DNA from: Begonia masoniana
Taxonomy: Eukaryota > Streptophyta > Magnoliopsida > Cucurbitales > Begoniaceae
Direction of reading: 5' to 3'
Length of the DNA stretch: 64,000 nt
NCBI GenBank assembly: GCA_022432975.1
Contig: CM039505.1
Location: 24,931,825-24,995,824 of the forward strand
The notes beneath the pieces were generated by a model. The model searched no databases and had not been told where the DNA came from. It worked only from the letters and a program-made list of their open reading frames with translations. The translations under genes and the position numbers were made by a program. Positions 11,477-21,820 of the stretch are shown here, in pieces (position 1 is the first letter of the stretch; each line of letters begins with the position of its first letter).

Positions 11477-14197
11477 ATCAGAAATGGCGAGTACATAAAT
11501 GTAGAAGGAAAGGGAACCGTTGCAATTTCAACTTGTTCAGTAAAAATGAAAGGAAAAAGCTTTGCTTTGGATCCACTAGAGGAGGAGCAAACTGCTTTTC
11601 AAATGAAGGAAAATGTTACAGATGTGTGGCATAAGAGACTTGGGCACTACCATCATCAAGGGTTATTACAAATGAAATCCAAGAAGATGGTGAATGATCT
11701 TCCTGAACTCGATGATAAAATTTCAAATTGCAAGGCATGCCAGTTTGGAAAGCAAAGTAGGAAATCATTTCCTAAGGTCACATGGCGGGCAACAAGAAAA
11801 TTGCAATTGATCCATACTGACATCGCGGGCCCTCAAAGAACGCCTTCTCTAAAAGGTAGTCGCTATTATGTTGCATTTATTGATGACTTCACTCGCATGT
11901 GTTGGATTTTCTTTTTGAAATTCAAATCAGAGGTGGCTCAAGTTTTTTGGAAATTGAAAGCCAGAGTTGAAAATGAGAGTGGATTCAAAATTCAGACTCT
12001 TAGATCTGACAATGGCAAAGAGTACACTTCTGAAGAGTTTGATAAATTTTGTGAAGAGGAAGGCATTCAACATCAACTAACTGCTCCATACACTCCGCAA
12101 CAAAATGGAGTAAGTGAGCGACGAAACAGATTCATAATGGAAATGACTCGCTGCATGTTGCACGAGAAGAATTTGCCGAAGCAATTTTGGGCTAAAGCTG
12201 CAAATACTGCTGTTTATTTGCAAAATAGGCTTCTCACAAAAGCAGTGAAGTATCAAACTCCTTTTGAGGCATGGTATGGTTATAAGCCATCGCTAAATTT
12301 TCTTAAAATATTTGGATGTTTGTGTTTCACTCATGTTCCACAAATCAAGAGAGATAAACTTGATAAAAGAGCAGTGTCAGGCATCTTTATTGGTTACAAC
12401 TTGGTTGCAAAAGCTTACAAAATTTTTCAGCCACAAACTGGAAAAATTATTGTAAGTAGAGATGTGCATTTTATGGAAGATGAAGAGTGGAACTGGGATG
12501 AAGAAAAAAAAATAGATCCAACCATAAAAGAGCCGAACTTCAAGTTATCTGAATTGGGGATTGAAGAGCAAAACATTGGAGATTGGCAAGATGACACGGT
12601 GGATCAGATTCCCATCAGAGGCACAAGATCACTATCTGATATTTATGACAGATGTAATATTGCCGTGTGTGAACCTGCTGATTATAAAGATGCAAAGACG
12701 AATCAAAATTGGATAGCTGCAATGGAGGAGGAGCTACTCATGATTGAAAGGAACAATACATGGGAGTTAGTGGATCGACCTCAAGACAGAAAAATTATTG
12801 GAGTCAAGTGGGTCTATCGAACCAAACTTAACTCTGATGGCTCTATTAACAAGCACAAGGCTAGACTTGTGGTAAAAGGCTATGCTCAGATTTTTGGAGT
12901 AGATTACTCAGACACCTTCGCACCGGTAGCCAGACTTGATACTATTAGATTGTTGCTTGTTGTAGCTGCACAAAAGAATTGGAAGGTATTTCAATTAGAT
13001 GTCAAGTCAGCTTTCTTAAATGGTTTTTTGCAGGAAGAAATTTATGTTGAGCAACCGGAAGGCTATATAAAAGAAGAAGAAAAAAACAAGGTCTATCGTC
13101 TTAAAAAGGCACTATATGGTTTGAAGCAAGCTCCACGAGCTTGGTATAGCAGGATTGATGAACATTTGCAGAAGTTGGGATTTGCTAAAAGCTTGTCTGA
13201 ATCAACATTGTACATTAAGAATGAAGGTGCCAACATTCTTATCATCTCTCTTTATGTGGATGACTTGCTTGTGACCGGAAACAACACCAATCTTGTTGAG
13301 AAGTTTAAACAAGAGATGATGGAAGCTTTCGAAATGACAGATCTTGGATTAATGTCTTTCTTTCTTGGAATGGAAATTAAACAGAAGGAACATGAAGTAT
13401 TCATCTGTCAAAAAAAATATGCCAAAGAAATTTTGAAGAAATTCAAATTTGAAGAATGCAAGGAAATGAGTACTCCAATGAACCAAAAGGAAAAGCTCTG
13501 CTCAGACGATGGAACAGAGAAGATTGATGAAACATATTTTAGAAGCATAATTGGTTGCTTAATGTATCTCACAGCAACTCGTCCTGATATTATGCATGCT
13601 GTAAGTATTCTGTCACGATTTATGCACTATGCAAGCGAAATACATCTTAAGGCAGCAAAGAGGGTGCTTAGATACGTGAAAGGAACATGTGATTTTGGCA
13701 TAAAATTCACAAGGAGCAAGGAGTTCAAGCTGACTGGTTTTTCCGATAGTGATTGGGGAGGTTCGATTGATGATATGAAGAGCACCTCAGGTTATTGTTT
13801 TACATTTGGGTCTGGTATTTTCTCATGGAGCTCAAAGAAACAAGAAACTGTCGCTCAATCCACTGCTGAAGCAGAATTTATTGCTGCAACAGCTGCTGTT
13901 AATCAAACATTGTGGTTGAAGAAAATTTTAAAAGATCTCAATATGGAGCAAAAAGAAAGTACTGAGATTTTTGTTGATAATCAAGCTGCTATTGCAATCT
14001 CTAACAATCCAGTGTTTCATGGAAAAACTAAGCATTTCAACATCAAGTTATTTTTCTTACGTGAAGTACAAAAAGATGGAGCTATTGTTCTTGTCTACTG
14101 TAAAACTGAAGATCAAGTTGCAGATATTTTTACAAAGCCACTGCCTGTGAACAAGTTCGAGTTGCTGAGAGAAAAACTCAACGTTTGCAGATTCTAA
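11477..14197 (+). CDS. copia-1 pol: integrase, RT, RNase H
   Basis: Same frame as the upstream gag, separated from it by the single TGA; first ATG at 11546. Order: GAG-pre-integrase (VWHKRLGHYHHQGLLQMKSK), integrase core with Asp in HTDIAG, Asp in LRSDNGKEY and Glu in QQNGVSERR, then RT (QLDVKSAFLNG; YVDD box in SLYVDDLLVTG) and RNase H (FSDSDWGG; EAEFIAA; DNQAAIAI). It ends with ADIFTKPLP typical of copia C-termini. The stretch between protease and pre-integrase is shorter than in related elements by roughly 50 residues, so part of the protease C-terminus seems deleted. RT, RNase H and integrase signatures all look intact. Confidence 0.93.
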   Translation: MRNGEYINVEGKGTVAISTCSVKMKGKSFALDPLEEEQTAFQMKENVTDVWHKRLGHYHHQGLLQMKSKKMVNDLPELDDKISNCKACQFGKQSRKSFPKVTWRATRKLQLIHTDIAGPQRTPSLKGSRYYVAFIDDFTRMCWIFFLKFKSEVAQVFWKLKARVENESGFKIQTLRSDNGKEYTSEEFDKFCEEEGIQHQLTAPYTPQQNGVSERRNRFIMEMTRCMLHEKNLPKQFWAKAANTAVYLQNRLLTKAVKYQTPFEAWYGYKPSLNFLKIFGCLCFTHVPQIKRDKLDKRAVSGIFIGYNLVAKAYKIFQPQTGKIIVSRDVHFMEDEEWNWDEEKKIDPTIKEPNFKLSELGIEEQNIGDWQDDTVDQIPIRGTRSLSDIYDRCNIAVCEPADYKDAKTNQNWIAAMEEELLMIERNNTWELVDRPQDRKIIGVKWVYRTKLNSDGSINKHKARLVVKGYAQIFGVDYSDTFAPVARLDTIRLLLVVAAQKNWKVFQLDVKSAFLNGFLQEEIYVEQPEGYIKEEEKNKVYRLKKALYGLKQAPRAWYSRIDEHLQKLGFAKSLSESTLYIKNEGANILIISLYVDDLLVTGNNTNLVEKFKQEMMEAFEMTDLGLMSFFLGMEIKQKEHEVFICQKKYAKEILKKFKFEECKEMSTPMNQKEKLCSDDGTEKIDETYFRSIIGCLMYLTATRPDIMHAVSILSRFMHYASEIHLKAAKRVLRYVKGTCDFGIKFTRSKEFKLTGFSDSDWGGSIDDMKSTSGYCFTFGSGIFSWSSKKQETVAQSTAEAEFIAATAAVNQTLWLKKILKDLNMEQKESTEIFVDNQAAIAISNNPVFHGKTKHFNIKLFFLREVQKDGAIVLVYCKTEDQVADIFTKPLPVNKFELLREKLNVCRF

Positions 14198-14209
14198 AGC
14201 AAGGAGGAG
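14198..14209 (+). other. copia-1 polypurine tract
   Basis: GCAAGGAGGAG immediately precedes the 3' LTR. Confidence 0.75.
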
Positions 14210-14438
14210 TGTTAAAATAAATGCTTTAGAAACAGTTTATAACGGTTCTTTAGAAACAGTTTATAACGGTTGCAAGTGGTTTTCTTTTTATGGTTATTTT
14301 AATGTGTTTTTTTTCTGTGTGTTGTATTCTGTAATATGGGTATTGTTTAATACTATTCTGCTTCGTTTTTTTCATCCTACAGAAAATTTCTCTTCTTCTT
14401 CTCCAATTTATTTCTTTTGTCTTTCGTAAACACCAACA
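14210..14438 (+). repeat. copia-1 3' LTR
   Basis: 229 bp, two differences from the 5' LTR, followed by the AGATC duplication. Confidence 0.95.
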
Positions 14439-14443
14439 AGATC

Positions 14444-16015
14444 CCTTTGAGGGCTGCAGTTTTACAACCTTTGTGGGGCTTGAAGACCACCTTTTGGACA
14501 TGCTTCTTTATGTTAAGTAATGTTATTTTAGCATTGGATAATATATTAGTTCTTCACTTATTTTGTGTCAAGTGGTCAAATGTAATTTCTCACTCAGCTC
14601 ATCTTAGCTGGCCGAGTAAGATGGATATGTTGTTGTGTTCTTTTGAGTTTCGGCCTTGATATTCTAGAGTGATAGAAGAGACATGCAGAACATGTGATAG
14701 CTATTAAGGATATTTTTTAGGTTTAGGAAAGGTCAATGACATGAAAATGCCAAAAAGGTGTGACTTTCCCCATTAGGTTGAGCACCATTTTAGCTACTTT
14801 TTGGTTTACTCTTTTTGTATTTGCTACTCTTTTTGCGTTTGTAAAACCCTAATTCTTAAGGTGATATTTATATCATCCCTAAGGGATGCTCTTGGCAGAT
14901 CATTTTGAATGAAAAATCATGAAGAGTCTTCTTTCTTTCAAACTTGGAGTTCCCTTCAAGTTGCCACCTCTTTTTGGTGAGTCATATTCAAGTATTATGT
15001 GTGTTCTTGGTTTTCACTTTTGTGAGTACAAGTGGATTCCAATATTGTTATTTCATTTTCCACACTTTCCCTTTGAGGTGGAATTTGCAGCAAAGAAATA
15101 AGGAACTCTCTTGGAGCAAGTTGGAAGGGTTTTCTCCATCAAGGAGAATTGATAGTCGAGAAGTGCAGTCGTAGCCCCTCGTCGAGCCAACCTGTTTCTT
15201 TCACATATAATTTCTCAGTCCCATCTATTCAACCTCTGAAATTTCAAGGGTCATACCACGACGCTCTGAGTAAGAAGCTGTCAAAATTTCAGTTTCATTG
15301 GAGCCAAAGTAAAGAAGTTGTGTGTTTGGGAAGTTAGTCCTATTCTCGGCGAAAATAGGTTTTGCAATCGAGAGTGTTTTTTTATTTCAACTTCCATTCT
15401 CCATTTGAAGCACATCACATCTTTGCTCGACGGAACTCTGAGGAGACTAGTGGCTAGTGGAGTTTGAGAAGTATACCAATTGATGGAGCTTCGATTTGGA
15501 GTGGAGCTTGGATTTGTTGCAAACGGTGGCCATCGAGGGTGGGGAGAGAGAGTTTGGAGGTGGTGGAGTTGTGGATTGTGAAATATGGAGGGGATGAGAA
15601 GTGATGGAAGATTGACCTAAAAGAGAGGCTTGAGGGTAGGTAGCTCTGAAGGGAGAGTTGAGAAGAACCAAACATAGATATAAAGTAATACAAACAAAGA
15701 ACCTCAACCCGAGTTCAACGTCTTTAGTAGCAGCTGCTTTAGGGAGTGTCTTTCATTCTTCAAGCCTCCCGGCAACATTTCATGCTAGTCTAGTTGATGG
15801 AATTGTTGTAGCGAGTCCTAAAGTGCGTTAGCTGGGGTGCGGAAAGACGACGAGTGAGAGAAAACAAATCTCTTTCCCTCCTAGACTCAGAGAGTGAAGA
15901 GACTAATCTTTAAAGGAATGGAGGGTTGAAATTGAAGGTGAAAAAATGGAATGTTATTTTAACTTATACCTTATATTCATTTCATCACATCTCTCTCCTA
16001 AAATATATTAAACTC
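14444..16015. other. No recognisable gene
   Basis: This stretch lies inside the 9598-16207 insertion. Short ORFs of 60-90 codons occur on both strands, but none has a family signature or supports another in frame. It may be internal non-coding sequence of the transposon or captured host DNA. The right end merges into the GCTCG-rich zone at 16016-16205. Confidence 0.5.
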
Positions 16016-16205
16016 GTTTAGCTAACTCGACTCGGCTCGTTTAACTTGTGACTCACGAGCAAACTTGAGTTGAAATTTTTTGGACAGGCTCGTTAGGTTT
16101 GACTCGTTGGGCTCGCTAAGCTCGTTAGTCTCAGTTTGTTTAACTCGTTAGACGTTGTGAGTCAGACTTTTTCAAGCTCAGCCGACTCATTTGTCGCCTC
16201 TATTA
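16016..16205. repeat. CTCGTT/GCTCG-rich subterminal repeat
   Basis: Many imperfect copies of CTCGTTTAGCTCG-like words in both orientations (GGCTCGTT, GACTCGTTGG, GCTCGCTAAG). Such clusters are common near the ends of plant hAT-type elements; a smaller, divergent one is at 9610-9760. Confidence 0.6.
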
Positions 16206-16207
16206 AC

Positions 16208-17365
16208 GCTATACCAAAATATCGTCTAACAAGACGAGAACAAACTTGTGCAGAAAAAACTTGGAAGATTTAGCTCATAAGCATTTGGAAGGTGGAAGGA
16301 GCACTGGTTAATCAAAATGACAACCAAAAACTCATAATACTATTCATGAGTACTAAAAGCAATCTTAGACACGTCTTCGCCTGCACTCTCATATGATGAT
16401 ACACCTATTTCAAATATAATTTGAAGAAGATTTTAGCACAATGAAGTTCATCTAATAGTTCCTCGACGACCGGAATTCAAAACTTATTTGAGACTATCAC
16501 ACGGTTTAAGGCCCCTATAGTCGATGCATAATCTCCAACTGCCATTTTGTATACTACTTGCTGCCAACATTTCACTAACCAACTTCTCAATTTTATTCTT
16601 TTGTGCATGAGGATACATAAATGGTTGTACACAAATTGGGGCTTCCCCTTCCTGACAGATTCTTACGTGATCATGAGAGGTGGAGGAAATCTCATAGGTA
16701 ACTCAAATATATGGTTGTATTTGATGAGGACTGGTTTTGGAATGGACATATGAATATTAGTTTTCTCCACTGCCAAATTGCACAGTTCAATGAACAATAC
16801 ATTTTCTCCTCCTTTGATTGCCTTCATCCCTCCCTAATTGCCTTAATCATGGCTTTCAAGGAAACCAAGTTTTTGGACAAACTAGGATCATCTTGTAGAG
16901 TCTTGTTGTCCATTTGGAATTTCATGGTGAGAGATGTCCAATTTATTTGCATTCCCCCTGGCTTAGAGCCATTCCATGCCCAAGAGGAGGTCCAAGCTTC
17001 CCAATTCCAAAGGAAGAAAATCATCTACAACTTTCATTCCTTGCATTGTCAGCTTGATATCCCTACATATTCCCTCTGCTTTGGACTAGTTTAGAAGATA
17101 TGAAAATATGAGAGGCACCACAATCAACTAAATACGGGTTCACCTCTGATTTCACCACAAAACTTCATAGTCTTTAGGGAAGTAAACCCCATAACTGAAT
17201 TCATGGAGAGGTCAACAATTTCTTCTGAAGGTTGCTACAGATTGACGCTCAACTCATCCAAACCATAGGGTTCGTGTCTGATACCTCGATTAAATCCTGA
17301 TAAACCAAGACCTGTAGCTCCCTGAACTTACAGAGATGGCCCATCGTTAATTTGTCATCGCAACA
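16208..17365 (-). pseudogene. gypsy-3 gag end, protease and RT (broken)
   Basis: On the minus strand from 17365 down: a CCHC knuckle (CDDKLTMGHLC, near 17330), then a protease region (VDCGASHIFIS near 17115, with DSGA/DPGA altered to DCGA), PR-RT linker text (ILGMEWL-like GMEWLS altered to AWNGS; LTMKFQ; DDPSLSKNLVSLKAMIK), then RT (SWRLCIDYRGLK near 16530, PVVEELLDELH, ending at the DDILV box near 16213). Several stops and frameshifts. It continues at 9597 across the insertion. The text is typical of plant Ty3/gypsy polyproteins of a lineage different from gypsy-1. Confidence 0.83.
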
Positions 17366-17370
17366 GTAAC

Positions 17371-17481
17371 TGTTAGCGTATTCTCTTATTGCAACTGCAA
17401 TTACCATTAGAACATTACTCTCTGTAAAGATTAATTAATCAATTATGAGAAAAGAACATTTTACTTCTCTCTCGTTTCTTA
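17371..17481 (+). repeat. copia-2 left LTR (internally shortened)
   Basis: Begins TGTTAGCGTATTC and shares CTCTGTAAAGATTAATTAATC with the right LTR. It is about 50 bp shorter than the right one. Confidence 0.8.
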
Positions 17482-17483
17482 CT

Positions 17484-17495
17484 TGGTATCAGAGC
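17484..17495 (+). other. copia-2 primer-binding site
   Basis: TGGTATCAGAGC, a perfect tRNA-Met match, two bases after the LTR. Confidence 0.88.
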
Positions 17496-17496
17496 T

Positions 17497-18878
17497 TCTT
17501 CAAGCAACACCATTAAACTCGTTTCTCTATCTGATTCTCCTTCGCTTCCTCCCTTTCCATCTATCAATCAGACCTTGACTGTGAAACTCGATTCTTCTAA
17601 TTATGTCATTTGGAAAATAAAATTCTCAACGTCATAGCAAATGATCTTAATGCTTTTCTCGATGGGTCAGCATCTACTCCTCTGTCGTTTCTTAGTGACA
17701 ACAGTTTCCAGCCAAACCCTGCTTACTCTATTTGGCAGAGGTATGACCGTCTTCTAATGAGCTGGTTATATCCCTAACTCAGTGATTCTCTACTCCCTCA
17801 GATAATTTGCTACACTTCGGCCTCAACTATTTGGCAGGCTCTTGCTCGTCTATTTTCTTCTACCTCATTATCTCGACTTAAAAGATTGCCAAGTCAACTA
17901 CACAATATCTCTAAAGATGGATTGACATGTTCATAGTATATCTAAAAACTAATATCAATCTACAGTACCTTGGCGACGATTGGCGAACATGTTTCTTTAC
18001 TGAAACAGTTAATTTCATCCCTATGGCAGCCTTGGGAGTGCGTACAACGCTTTTGTGACCTTGATCACCAGTCATTTTGATGCCCCTAACATTGAGTAGG
18101 TTCACAGTGTGCTGTTGAGCTGAGAGCACCGCCTTGATAAATAGAATGAGGTATGAACTCCCTTCAAGCCAACTTCTCTTCCCTTGCAGTCAATCGCTCG
18201 CCGAGGCTCATCAACCGAAATGCCAAATTTGTCATAAATTTAGTCTCACGGGGGCAGCCTGCTATCACCACCTGAATGTCTCTTTCAAGCCTCCTCCAAG
18301 AACGTTACATGCGGCTACTGCTAAAGCTAAAGCACTTCCTCGATCAACAAGTTAACCCTACATCCTCACTAAACACGAGACTTCTTGATTTTGGTGCCAC
18401 TCATCACTTCACTGCTCGACACAATGATCTGCGGTGAGCGCATTTCTACACAGATCAAGACCAAGTCCTTGTTGTCACTCTTGATTTCTACTATTGGGAA
18501 CTCCTCCATCTCTCCTACCTCTAGACCACTTCGTCTTGTAAATGTTCTTCATACTCCTGCACTACACTCATTAGTGTTCACAAAATTTGTTGTGATAACG
18601 ATGTTTATGTGGAAGTTCACCCCTCGTACTTTCATGTTAAGGATCACCGCTCTCAGTTGACACTTTTTTCGCAGTAGTGTTCATCAAGGTCTCTAGTATA
18701 TCTCCTTGTCGTTCTCCACCTTTTCAATTTCTCTATTGTCCTCTTTTGCTTCTCACTCGTTGCAACTCTGGCACTCTTTTTTTGGACATCTCCAAAGTGT
18801 TTGTTCCTGATACTATACTTTCTATTGGACTACTTACGATGTAAGTAAATCTCATCTCCTCTTTTTTACTATCATGTC
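17497..18878 (+). pseudogene. copia-2 gag and protease (broken)
   Basis: Gag N-terminus is readable (LTVKLDSSNYVIWK near 17580; PAYSIWQRYDRLLMSWLYP near 17720), then a degenerate zinc knuckle (CQICHKFSLTGAAC near 18210) and a protease-like LLDFGATHHFT near 18380, where DSGA has become DFGA. Numerous stops and frameshifts. It is cut at 18878 by a Cassandra element and resumes at 19575. Confidence 0.78.
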
Positions 18879-19574
18879 TGTAACGACCCCTTATCCCAGC
18901 AAAATATTGTCCGCTCTGAGGATTGAGCCGTCCAATATCCTCCCCTCTTGGCTTTGTTTGGCGAGGACTTCCCAGTCGGTCACCCAACTTGGTATTACTC
19001 TCGCCGAAACACTTTTAATAGGATTGCTGTAACGACCCTCCGGCTCACCTGGAACAGGCCGTGTAGTCCCTCTGGCTCACCCGGATCAAGCCCCGCCACG
19101 TGGCTTCAACCCGACGGCACCATGCGTCATCACAATCACCCCCCTCGGGGGCCCAACGCGCTCGTTGGCCACATTTTCGGTTGGGTACAGGCTCGGTTAC
19201 CATTTGTAATGACCTTTTTTTTCCAATAAGATATTGTCCGCTCTGGGGATTGGGCCGTAACCCAATATGCTCCCCTAGCAGCTTTGTTTGGTGAGGACTT
19301 CTCAGTCGGTCACCCAACCTAGTACTACTCTCGCCGAAGCACTTTTAACTTCGGAGTTCTTATGGGATCCGTTGTCAATTATGCTCCAAAACGCATTTTA
19401 CTATATTGGGAGGGTTTTCTTACATATGTTTCATTTCTATAGACTTCCCCAAGTGATGTGGCATTGCTGTAACGACCCTCCGGCTCACCCGGAACAGGCC
19501 GTGCGGTCCCTCCAGCTCACCCGGATCAGGCCTCGCCACGTGGCTTTAGCCCGACGGCACCACGGGTCATCACA
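18879..19574 (-). mobile_element. Cassandra-1: 5S-carrying TRIM retrotransposon
   Basis: Two LTRs (18879-19134 and 19205-19574) flank a 70-bp internal part. Read on the minus strand, the first LTR (19574 to 19205) contains a 5S-rRNA-like segment at 19291-19370 (GGATCCCATAAGAACTCCGAAG, then GGCGAGAGTAGTACTAGGTTGGGTGACC, shown here in two parts). It ends TTACA and is followed by a degraded tRNA-Met site (revcomp of 19190-19202). The second LTR lost about 110 bp covering half of the 5S segment. Flanks ATGTC (18874-18878) and TTGTC (19575-19579) are a one-mismatch duplication. It interrupts copia-2. Confidence 0.85.
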
Positions 19575-21300
19575 TTGTCTCTCGTGCTTGCTATCCTTTC
19601 CAACTGGTTCACAGTGAGCTTTGTGGTCCTGCCCCAGAGAAATCTTCCATCAGTGTGCATTATTTTTTATTATTCATTAACGATTACAACTTTCATTTGG
19701 TTATAGTCTTCTTTAAGCAAGAGAAGAAGTTCTCCCTCATTTTATTGAATTTAATCACATGATACTAAATCAATTTCAAGTTTCTATTAAAATGCACTCC
19801 TTTTAAAGGGCTTGTCATTGCTCTTTTATCTATGCACTCTTTTCCCGTTTTGGCCTTATGCCTTCTCCACCTCAGTCTTTCTTATCAATTTTCTCCCCTC
19901 TCTAGTACTTGGTCATATATCTCCTCATCAATGCATCTTACACAAACCTTCTCACTATTCTCTTTTTAAAGTAGTTAGATGTCTCTACTATCCCTATCTC
20001 AGGCCATATAGCTCCCAAAAACTCTTACCAAGCTCCTCTAAGTGTCTTCTTTAGTTGTAGTGCTCACCATAAGGGTTGTATTTGTTATGACCTCTCCTCT
20101 TCTTATCTATACATCAACAGTCGTGTTGTCTTCATTAAACTATCTTCCCTTTCTCTAACCTCACCTTTCCTCCATCTTCTTCCTCCACTTTGTCATCATC
20201 TGCCTTTCCTATTATTCCTATGTTGCCCCCACTTCCACCCTAACTACCCATTTCTCCTCCGCGTCTTCTCATTCCTCATCTTCTATTGCACTTCATTCTA
20301 TTCCCAATATTAGAAAATAGAGTGTGCTGCCAATGTTCATCAAATGAGGAGTCAGTCTAAATCTTGTATATTTAAACCACCGGCTTTATTGACTAGTGTT
20401 GATGATGACTTATTTGAGCCGCAAACATTTCTACAAGCATCCAAACATAAGCATTGGGTGGAAGTCATGCTTGCTGAGATGGAGACTCTAAAATGGAACA
20501 AGACATGGTCTCTAGTGTTTCTTCATGCTGGTCATAATGTTTTCAGGTGTAAATGGATTTTCAAGAGGAAATTGCGTGTTGACGACTCTCTCAATAAGGT
20601 CGAAGCTCGGTTGGTAGCGTAAGGATAGGATCAACTTCATGGTGTAGATTATACCGACAACTTAAGTCCTGTGGTAAAGCCTCGGATAATTTGGTTGACT
20701 CTATCGCTAGCTCTTTCTTTTGGTTGGGATATTTAACAATTAGATGTCTCCAATGCCTTTCTTCAAGGTAATCTTGTTGAGACTATTTATATGACTCAAC
20801 CACCTGACTTTATTGATCCCGTCATCCTTCTCTAGTTTGTCACCAACACAAGTCGTTTTATGGCTTCAATCTGCCTTGTTCAACTGAGGTTTCTTTGCCT
20901 CAAATGCAGACAATTCGATGGTTGTTTACATCCACTCTTCCTCGATTATTATTATGCTCGTGTATTTTGTCGTACTTGTTGCAGGTAAATCACAGCCCCT
21001 GATCAACAATCTGCTTCAATTTCTTCACTCTCAATTTTTCATTAAAGACCTGAAATTGTTGCACTATTTCTAGGTATTAAAATCTCTCGCCCTTCTATTG
21101 GGGTTTTTTATTAAATCAATCATAGTATATTAATGATCTTCTCAAGCAAGCTCGAGTGGCAGATTGTAATGCTATGACGACTCCTATGGTCTCTGGCCCT
21201 TTGCTCTCTAAAACAACAGGAGCACCTCTCTACCTTTCGCAGTTTGGTCGGTGCCCTTCAGTACTACACCCTTACTAGACCTAACATTCCTTTTCCAGTG
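19575..21300 (+). pseudogene. copia-2 integrase and RT (broken)
   Basis: Resumes with integrase text (PFQLVHSELCGPAPEKSS near 19595), degenerate integrase to about 20340, then RT (HWVEVMLAEMETLKWNKTWSL at about 20454; CKWIFKRKLRVDDSLN; HGVDYTDN; QLDVSNAFLQGN near 20740; MTQPPDF). The YVDD region near 20960 is not readable in one frame. RNase H starts near 21260 (LQYYTLTRPNIPF) and is interrupted by the Mutator-like element at 21310. Many stops and frameshifts. Confidence 0.8.
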
Positions 21301-21820
21301 AATAAAATAGGATAAAGTACAATTTGGCCCCTACAATTAGGTGAAATAAACAATTTACACCGTAAACTTGGGTAAAGTGCAATTTGACCCCTACAACTAG
21401 GTAAAATGAGTAATTTACATCATAAACTTGAATAATAGGCAAGAACAACCTTAATGTATTGATAATGGGCAATATGGCCCCTACCGTCATATTTTCCATC
21501 AAAAAGTAATATTCTCTAAAACAACAGGAGCACCTCTCTACCTTTCGCAGTTTGTCGGTGCCCTTCAGTACTACACCCTTACTAGACCTAACATTCCTTT
21601 TCCAGTGAATAAAATAGGATAAAGTACAATTTGGCCCCTACAATTAGGTGAAATAAACAATTACACCGTAAACTTGGGTAAAGTGCAATTGACCCCTACA
21701 ACTAGGTAAAATGAGTAATTTACATCATTAAACTTGAATAATAGGCAAGAACAACCTTAATGTATTGATAATGGGCAATATGGCCCCTACCGTCATATTT
21801 TCCATCAAAAAGTAATATTT
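21205..21820 (+). repeat. 309-bp tandem duplication across a transposon junction
   Basis: 21205-21513 and 21514-about 21820 are two copies of the same segment: the end of copia-2 RT/RNase H (from CTCTAAAACAACAGGAG), the AATAAAATA target site, and the first 200 bp of the Mutator-like element. The copies differ mainly by single-base losses or gains, several in short homopolymers (TTTGG versus TTTG, AATTTAC versus AATTAC). Confidence 0.9.

Larger units (their letters stand above)
10126..14438 (+). mobile_element. copia-1: near-complete young Ty1/copia element
   Basis: Complete structure: 229-bp LTRs at both ends, tRNA-Met primer-binding site, gag-pol, polypurine tract and a 5-bp target-site duplication AGATC (10121-10125 and 14439-14443). 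The two LTRs differ at only two positions that I can find. Domain order gag-PR-IN-RT-RH is typical of Pseudoviridae-type elements. The clade is not clear. Coding is spoiled by one in-frame TGA and an apparent internal deletion, so it is likely non-autonomous despite its youth. Confidence 0.95.
9598..16207. mobile_element. 6.6 kb insertion in gypsy-3 RT (type uncertain, hAT-like ends)
   Basis: RT homology stops at 9597 and resumes at 16208 with no missing residues, so everything between is inserted. ATTAA occurs at both junctions (about 9589-9593 and 16208-16212), and one copy is enough to reconnect the frame. The left end (GGGCGGGCCAGCTTGCC near 9613) and right end (16016-16205) are rich in GCTCG/CTCGTT words. 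Read inward from the right, the end is AGAGGCGACAAATGAGTCGG. Both resemble subterminal regions of plant hAT elements, but hAT makes 8-bp duplications, which I do not see cleanly. No transposase is visible. Copia-1 lies inside. Confidence 0.55.

Noticed and set aside
15447..15707. Minus-strand ORFs rich in Ser/Pro with a hydrophobic start
   Set aside because: Low-complexity and overlapping in two frames, with no homology I recognise and no gene context inside a transposon insertion.
18733..19617. Several 60-110 codon ORFs on both strands
   Set aside because: They fall in Cassandra-1 LTRs, whose GC-rich 5S-derived sequence leaves frames open. Cassandra encodes no protein.
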